Positions 13,931 through 14,830 of a DNA stretch of 14,830 nt are shown here, in pieces. Each line of letters begins with the position of its first letter. Positions within the stretch are counted from its first letter, which is position 1. Source of the DNA: JADJEI01 sp035328465 (GTDB lineage: Bacteria > Bacteroidota > Ignavibacteria > Ignavibacteriales > Ignavibacteriaceae). The stretch covers positions 1 to 14,830 of the forward strand of contig DAOLIQ010000079.1 in NCBI GenBank assembly GCA_035328465.1, written 5' to 3'. The notes below the pieces were generated by a model that worked only from the letters and a program-made list of their open reading frames with translations, was not told the origin of the DNA and ran no database searches. The position numbers and the translations under genes were made by a program.

Positions 13931-14010
13931 GCCTATAACTTGTTTATACCAGCCATAAAACTGCACATATGCAGCAGTAATCTGCTGGCTTTGTGCCATA
14001 AATGGCTGCG
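13931..14010. repeat. Structured element D, possible second-type attC
   Basis: Begins with GCCTATAAC (13931-13939), the exact reverse complement of the right boundary of element C. It then holds nested stems: AGCCAT (13951-13956) with ATGGCT (14002-14007), CTGCA-CATA-TGCAG (13961-13974) and CAGCAG-TAAT-CTGCTG (13972-13987, overlapping the previous one). It is not similar in sequence to A-C and its right end is unclear. Confidence 0.4.
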
Positions 14011-14089
14011 TTTATTTCTTTTACAAACATAATAATATTTGATTATAAATCATCAAAAGGTGATTTAATGTTTTGTAAAACAAAAGTGA

Positions 14090-14124
14090 AAAGTGTAGTA
14101 CACCTTAAAGGTGTGCTACACTTT
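14090..14124 (-). terminator. Long hairpin, likely terminator of the decayed aminotransferase gene
   Basis: Arms 14090-14106 and 14108-14124 pair over 17 positions with one G-T wobble around a single central base, ending in an AAA/TTT pair. The stop codon of the aminotransferase remnant lies at its centre. On the minus strand the hairpin is followed by TTTTCAC, a weak T-tract, so a terminator reading is reasonable. Confidence 0.5.
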
Positions 14125-14203
14125 CCTTGTGTGCCTTAATTGTTTTATCCAAATCCTCTTTTGTATGTGCAGTTGAAACGAACAAGTTGAACGAAGATAA
14201 AAC
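14105..14203 (-). pseudogene. 3' remnant of a class III aminotransferase-like gene (HemL-like C-terminus)
   Basis: The minus strand reads 32 codons between two stops, with FNLFVSTAHTKEDLDKTIKA followed by HKESVAHL. This matches, from memory, the C-terminal end of glutamate-1-semialdehyde aminomutase-like class III aminotransferases (F-x-S-x-AHT-x-E-D-x-D-x-T). Just upstream, in another frame, comes a segment NKMFLQWCREELIL that could be the preceding family block (FLQEM..RG), implying a frameshift. The rest of the gene (about 400 residues) is absent. The remnant is therefore non-functional. The call rests on one short motif. Confidence 0.45.
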
Positions 14204-14331
14204 TTAAAATTAACTCCTCACGGCACCATTGCAGAAACATTTTGTTGCAAGCAGTTGGGTTTCATCCGCGATTGTTAGTCACCCACTCAATTTTCTGTCG
14301 AGTTTTTAGATTTTTGTCCCGACTACGCTCG

Positions 14332-14830
14332 TCAATGTAGATAAGCTGCTTCCGTTATCCAATGAAAACGTCTTTTCATTAACCTGAAGTTTTTTATATC
14401 AAATGGTTTTCGTTTGGCGGTTATGAAAACAGAATCACTTTTGATCATTCCTTTTAGCTTTATTGTAGTTGAATCAGGTAATTCGAAACGCAGGCTGCTT
14501 TCTATTTGTCGTGCAATAAGTATCGAATCCATTTTGGGATAAATATCTATGCCTTGTTCATTATATATTTCTTGCATTTTGGTATATAAATCCTTCTGAT
14601 CTCCAGACACTATTATTTCTTTTTTATTAAGGGATACATATAGAAATGCAATGCTATCACCACTTAAACGCGCAGCCTCAACCATTTTATCCCCAATGAC
14701 AATTTGTTTCCACCTCAATGGATTATCGATTGATAAAGTATCTTTATTTGTAACAAATGTATCGACATCATAAACCCCAGATATTTCGGACTTAGCCTTG
14801 CCCATTTCTACAGAATCTTGCTTATAGCCA
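14332..14830 (-). CDS. C-terminal part of a DoxX-related membrane protein (cut by window end)
   Basis: At least 166 residues, open to the right edge of the window; the first ATG inside (14803-14805) is not the likely start because the frame continues with GYKQDSVE upstream. The visible part has no membrane helix. GVYDVDTFVTNKDT, then LRWKQIVIGDK, and the end KRKPFDIKNFRLMKRRFHWI resemble, from memory, the soluble C-terminal domain of large Bacteroidota DoxX-like proteins, which normally end with GFHWINEYPFNR. Here the last residues are HWITEAAYLH, so the terminal codons appear altered. The function of that protein group is unknown. It lies at the right edge of the cassette-like region; the aminotransferase remnant follows its stop. 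Confidence 0.65.
   Translation of the reverse strand, partial: GYKQDSVEMGKAKSEISGVYDVDTFVTNKDTLSIDNPLRWKQIVIGDKMVEAARLSGDSIAFLYVSLNKKEIIVSGDQKDLYTKMQEIYNEQGIDIYPKMDSILIARQIESSLRFELPDSTTIKLKGMIKSDSVFITAKRKPFDIKNFRLMKRRFHWITEAAYLH

Larger units (their letters stand above)
13881..14331. other. 451-base stretch without an intact gene
   Basis: From left to right it holds element D (13931-14010), a strong hairpin at 14090-14124, an aminotransferase 3' remnant on the minus strand (14105-14203, perhaps to about 14250), and about 80 bases before the next gene's stop codon in which I see nothing recognisable. Confidence 0.6.

Overview
The window looks like a chromosomal segment from an AT-rich member of the Bacteroidota/Chlorobi/Ignavibacteriota group. 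The clearest sign is the type IX secretion C-terminal domain at about 5206-5457, which begins with the YPNPFNPST motif typical of Ignavibacteria and relatives. Other signs are A-rich start regions that often lack a Shine-Dalgarno site, one TAnnTTTG-type -7 element, and many matches to Bacteroidota-style lipoproteins and regulators. Placement below phylum level is inference.

Left part (1-4111): the 3' end of clpB, then a Crp/Fnr-type regulator, then a tight same-strand run of five genes: YceI-like, DoxX-like, DODA-type extradiol dioxygenase, a small Fe-S protein and a small GNAT acetyltransferase. The last two are the E. coli yjdI-yjdJ pair. The run looks like a redox or quinone/catechol-handling operon. 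A direct repeat and a -7-like element in front of it are candidate targets of the neighbouring regulator.

Middle (4270-11369): a secreted propeller protein with a type IX sorting domain is followed 8 bases later by an exported serine hydrolase of the class C beta-lactamase fold. Next comes a REP-associated Y1 transposase (RAYT) set among four hairpins and bracketed by a 29-base imperfect direct repeat. Then follow rsgA (ribosome assembly GTPase), a YwbE-like small protein on the minus strand, and a large secreted 14-blade WD40 protein.

Right part (11370-14830): the most unusual region. All genes are on the minus strand: a class A beta-lactamase lipoprotein, a four-helix membrane protein, a small lipoprotein, and the C-terminus of a large DoxX-related membrane protein cut by the window edge. 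Between them lie co-oriented, mutually similar, foldable elements of about 130-140 bases. They carry boundary cores resembling integron attC sites (GTTRRRY / RYYYAAC). The three complete minus-strand genes each begin 48-58 bases after such a boundary. I read this as an integron-like gene cassette array; no integrase lies in the window. A short decayed aminotransferase 3' end with its own terminator hairpin lies between the last cassette and the DoxX-type gene.
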